NCBI RefSeq assembly: GCF_900105535.1
Contig: NZ_LT629779.1
Location: 1 to 64,000, forward strand
Reading direction: 5' to 3'
Source: Pseudarthrobacter equi
GTDB lineage: Bacteria > Actinomycetota > Actinomycetes > Actinomycetales > Micrococcaceae
DNA: 64,000 nucleotides
The notes beneath the pieces were generated by a model that was not told where the DNA came from, searched no databases, and worked only from the letters and a program-made list of their open reading frames with translations. This document shows positions 63,110 to 64,000 of this stretch, piece by piece. Positions within the stretch are counted from its first letter, which is position 1. Each line of letters opens with the position of its first letter. A program made the position numbers and the translations under genes.

Positions 63110-64000
63110 TCAGGCGCGGACCGCCCCGGACGGCGCGTCGGCCGTGCGCACAGGCGTTTCCAGGCCGAGATTCTCGCGCAGCGTGCTGCCGCGGTACTCC
63201 GTGGGGTACACGCCGCGCTCCTGCAGCTCCGGCACCAGGTGGTTGACGATGTCATCCAGGCCGGTGGGAACCAGCCACGGCGAGATGTTGAACCCGTCCA
63301 CCGCGCCCGTCCGGGCGTATTCGGCCAGGTGGTCCGCCACGGCCGTGTAGGACCCGGTGAACGTGGCGTCGATCCGCGCCGTCTTGGAGGTCACGAACTG
63401 GCGGATGGACAGGCCCTTGTCCTTGGCCTCGGCACGCCACTGGTCCGCCAGCTGGCGGGCCTTCGCGCCGTGGAAGCCGCTGCCGCGGGTCTCGGAGGTC
63501 TCCTCCACCACGGGATCGATCTCGGGCAGCGGGCCGTCGGGATCGTAGGCGGACAGTTCGCGGCCCCAGAACTGCTCCAGGTAGGCGACAGCCTGCTGCG
63601 GGCCGATCTGCAGGCTCCGCACCCATTCCTTCTTTTCCGCGGCCTCTTCTGCGGTGGCCGCGAGGATGAATTCGCTGGCCGGCATGATCTGCACGGCGTT
63701 GGCGCCGCGGCCCGCCGCCACCGATCGCTCCACGAGGTCCTTGCGGAACTCCAGGGCGTCGTCGAACTTCGGGTGGGCGGAGAAGATCACGTCGGCCTGG
63801 CGGGCAGCGAAGTTCCGGCCCTCGGGCGAGTCGCCGGCCTGGAACAGGACCGGCCGGTACTGGGCGCTGCGCGGCAGCCGCGGTGTGACGTCCACCGTAT
63901 AGTGCTGGCCTTCGTGGAGCACACGGCGGGCGGGGCCGGCGGGGGTCTCCCAGGAGTCCCAGATCCGCTTGGCCGTCTCCACGAATGCCTCGGCGTGCTT
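63110..64000 (-). CDS. NtaA/SnaA/DszA-type flavin monooxygenase (3' part, truncated by window end)
   Basis: The C-terminal ~295 residues of a luciferase-like monooxygenase are visible; the gene enters from beyond position 64000 (KHAEAFVETAKRIWDSWE). VLFQAGDSPEGRNFAARQAD, FVTSKTARIDATFTGSYTAV and GAVDGFNISPWLVPTGLDDI are typical of the NtaA/SnaA/SoxA-DszA family, which uses FMNH2 to oxidise amines, thioethers or heterocycles. The end (LRENLGLETPVRT...) also fits. The stop is TGA at 63110-63112. Substrate unknown. Confidence 0.88.
   Translation of the reverse strand, partial: KHAEAFVETAKRIWDSWETPAGPARRVLHEGQHYTVDVTPRLPRSAQYRPVLFQAGDSPEGRNFAARQADVIFSAHPKFDDALEFRKDLVERSVAAGRGANAVQIMPASEFILAATAEEAAEKKEWVRSLQIGPQQAVAYLEQFWGRELSAYDPDGPLPEIDPVVEETSETRGSGFHGAKARQLADQWRAEAKDKGLSIRQFVTSKTARIDATFTGSYTAVADHLAEYARTGAVDGFNISPWLVPTGLDDIVNHLVPELQERGVYPTEYRGSTLRENLGLETPVRTADAPSGAVRA

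Overview
The window is high-GC actinobacterial chromosome. Gene content and order (dcd beside tRNA-Gly, GTG starts, Mrp antiporter, choline/betaine genes, fused putA) fit an Arthrobacter or Pseudarthrobacter-like member of the Micrococcaceae; this placement is inferred.

Positions 1-9231 are one giant palindrome with its centre near 4619. Each arm carries the 5' part of an MFS gene, mrpA, mrpC and the first part of mrpD. The arms differ by single-base gains and losses, mostly in short homopolymers, and errors in one arm are corrected by the other. The left arm is therefore most likely a fold-back sequencing or assembly artefact at a contig end. The right arm runs on into the chromosome. Frame-breaking indels continue through the MFS gene, a KhtTU-like K+/H+ antiporter pair and a secreted CAP-domain protein up to about 14.4 kb. 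From 14.5 kb onwards genes read intact.

Positions 15202-29619 hold a 14.4-kb, lower-GC island that has the marks of a complete transposon. It has inverted ends (GGGACTG ... CAATAATCCC) and a perfect 9-bp target duplication (AACGCGGCT) whose right copy overlaps the first six bases of an intact tRNA-Gly(CCC) gene. Cargo: two unknown genes, an ImmA/IrrE-type metalloprotease with a Cys-rich tail, and a full type I restriction-modification operon (hsdM-hsdS-hsdR) followed by a PD-(D/E)XK nuclease-like gene and a membrane-anchored protein. At the right end an XRE regulator diverges from a two-gene module: a tyrosine-recombinase-fold protein lacking the catalytic arginines, then a DDE (IS4-like, YREK-type) transposase. 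Matched GTGGTC-N8-GACCAC operators lie on both sides of the regulator/module intergenic region. This module and its tRNA target are the most novel part of the window.

Positions 30.0-52.4 kb are ordinary chromosome: an M20 amidohydrolase; an MFS exporter divergent from a LysR regulator over a perfect palindrome; putA, an amino acid permease and a LysR regulator linked by a shared 20-bp motif; panD; an AEC transporter; a monomeric sarcosine oxidase; a DHA2-type MFS; a GH15 hydrolase fused to a degenerate trehalose-phosphatase domain; flavin and aldo/keto oxidoreductases; a DJ-1/PfpI protein; and an orphan amino-acid binding lipoprotein.

Positions 52.5-62.9 kb form a choline catabolic locus: TetR/BetI-like regulator with a double operator, betB, betA, an APC permease, gbcA and gbcB (betaine demethylation) and fdhA (formaldehyde removal). 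Together these take choline to glycine betaine, then dimethylglycine plus formaldehyde, then formate. The window ends inside a minus-strand NtaA/SnaA-type flavin monooxygenase.
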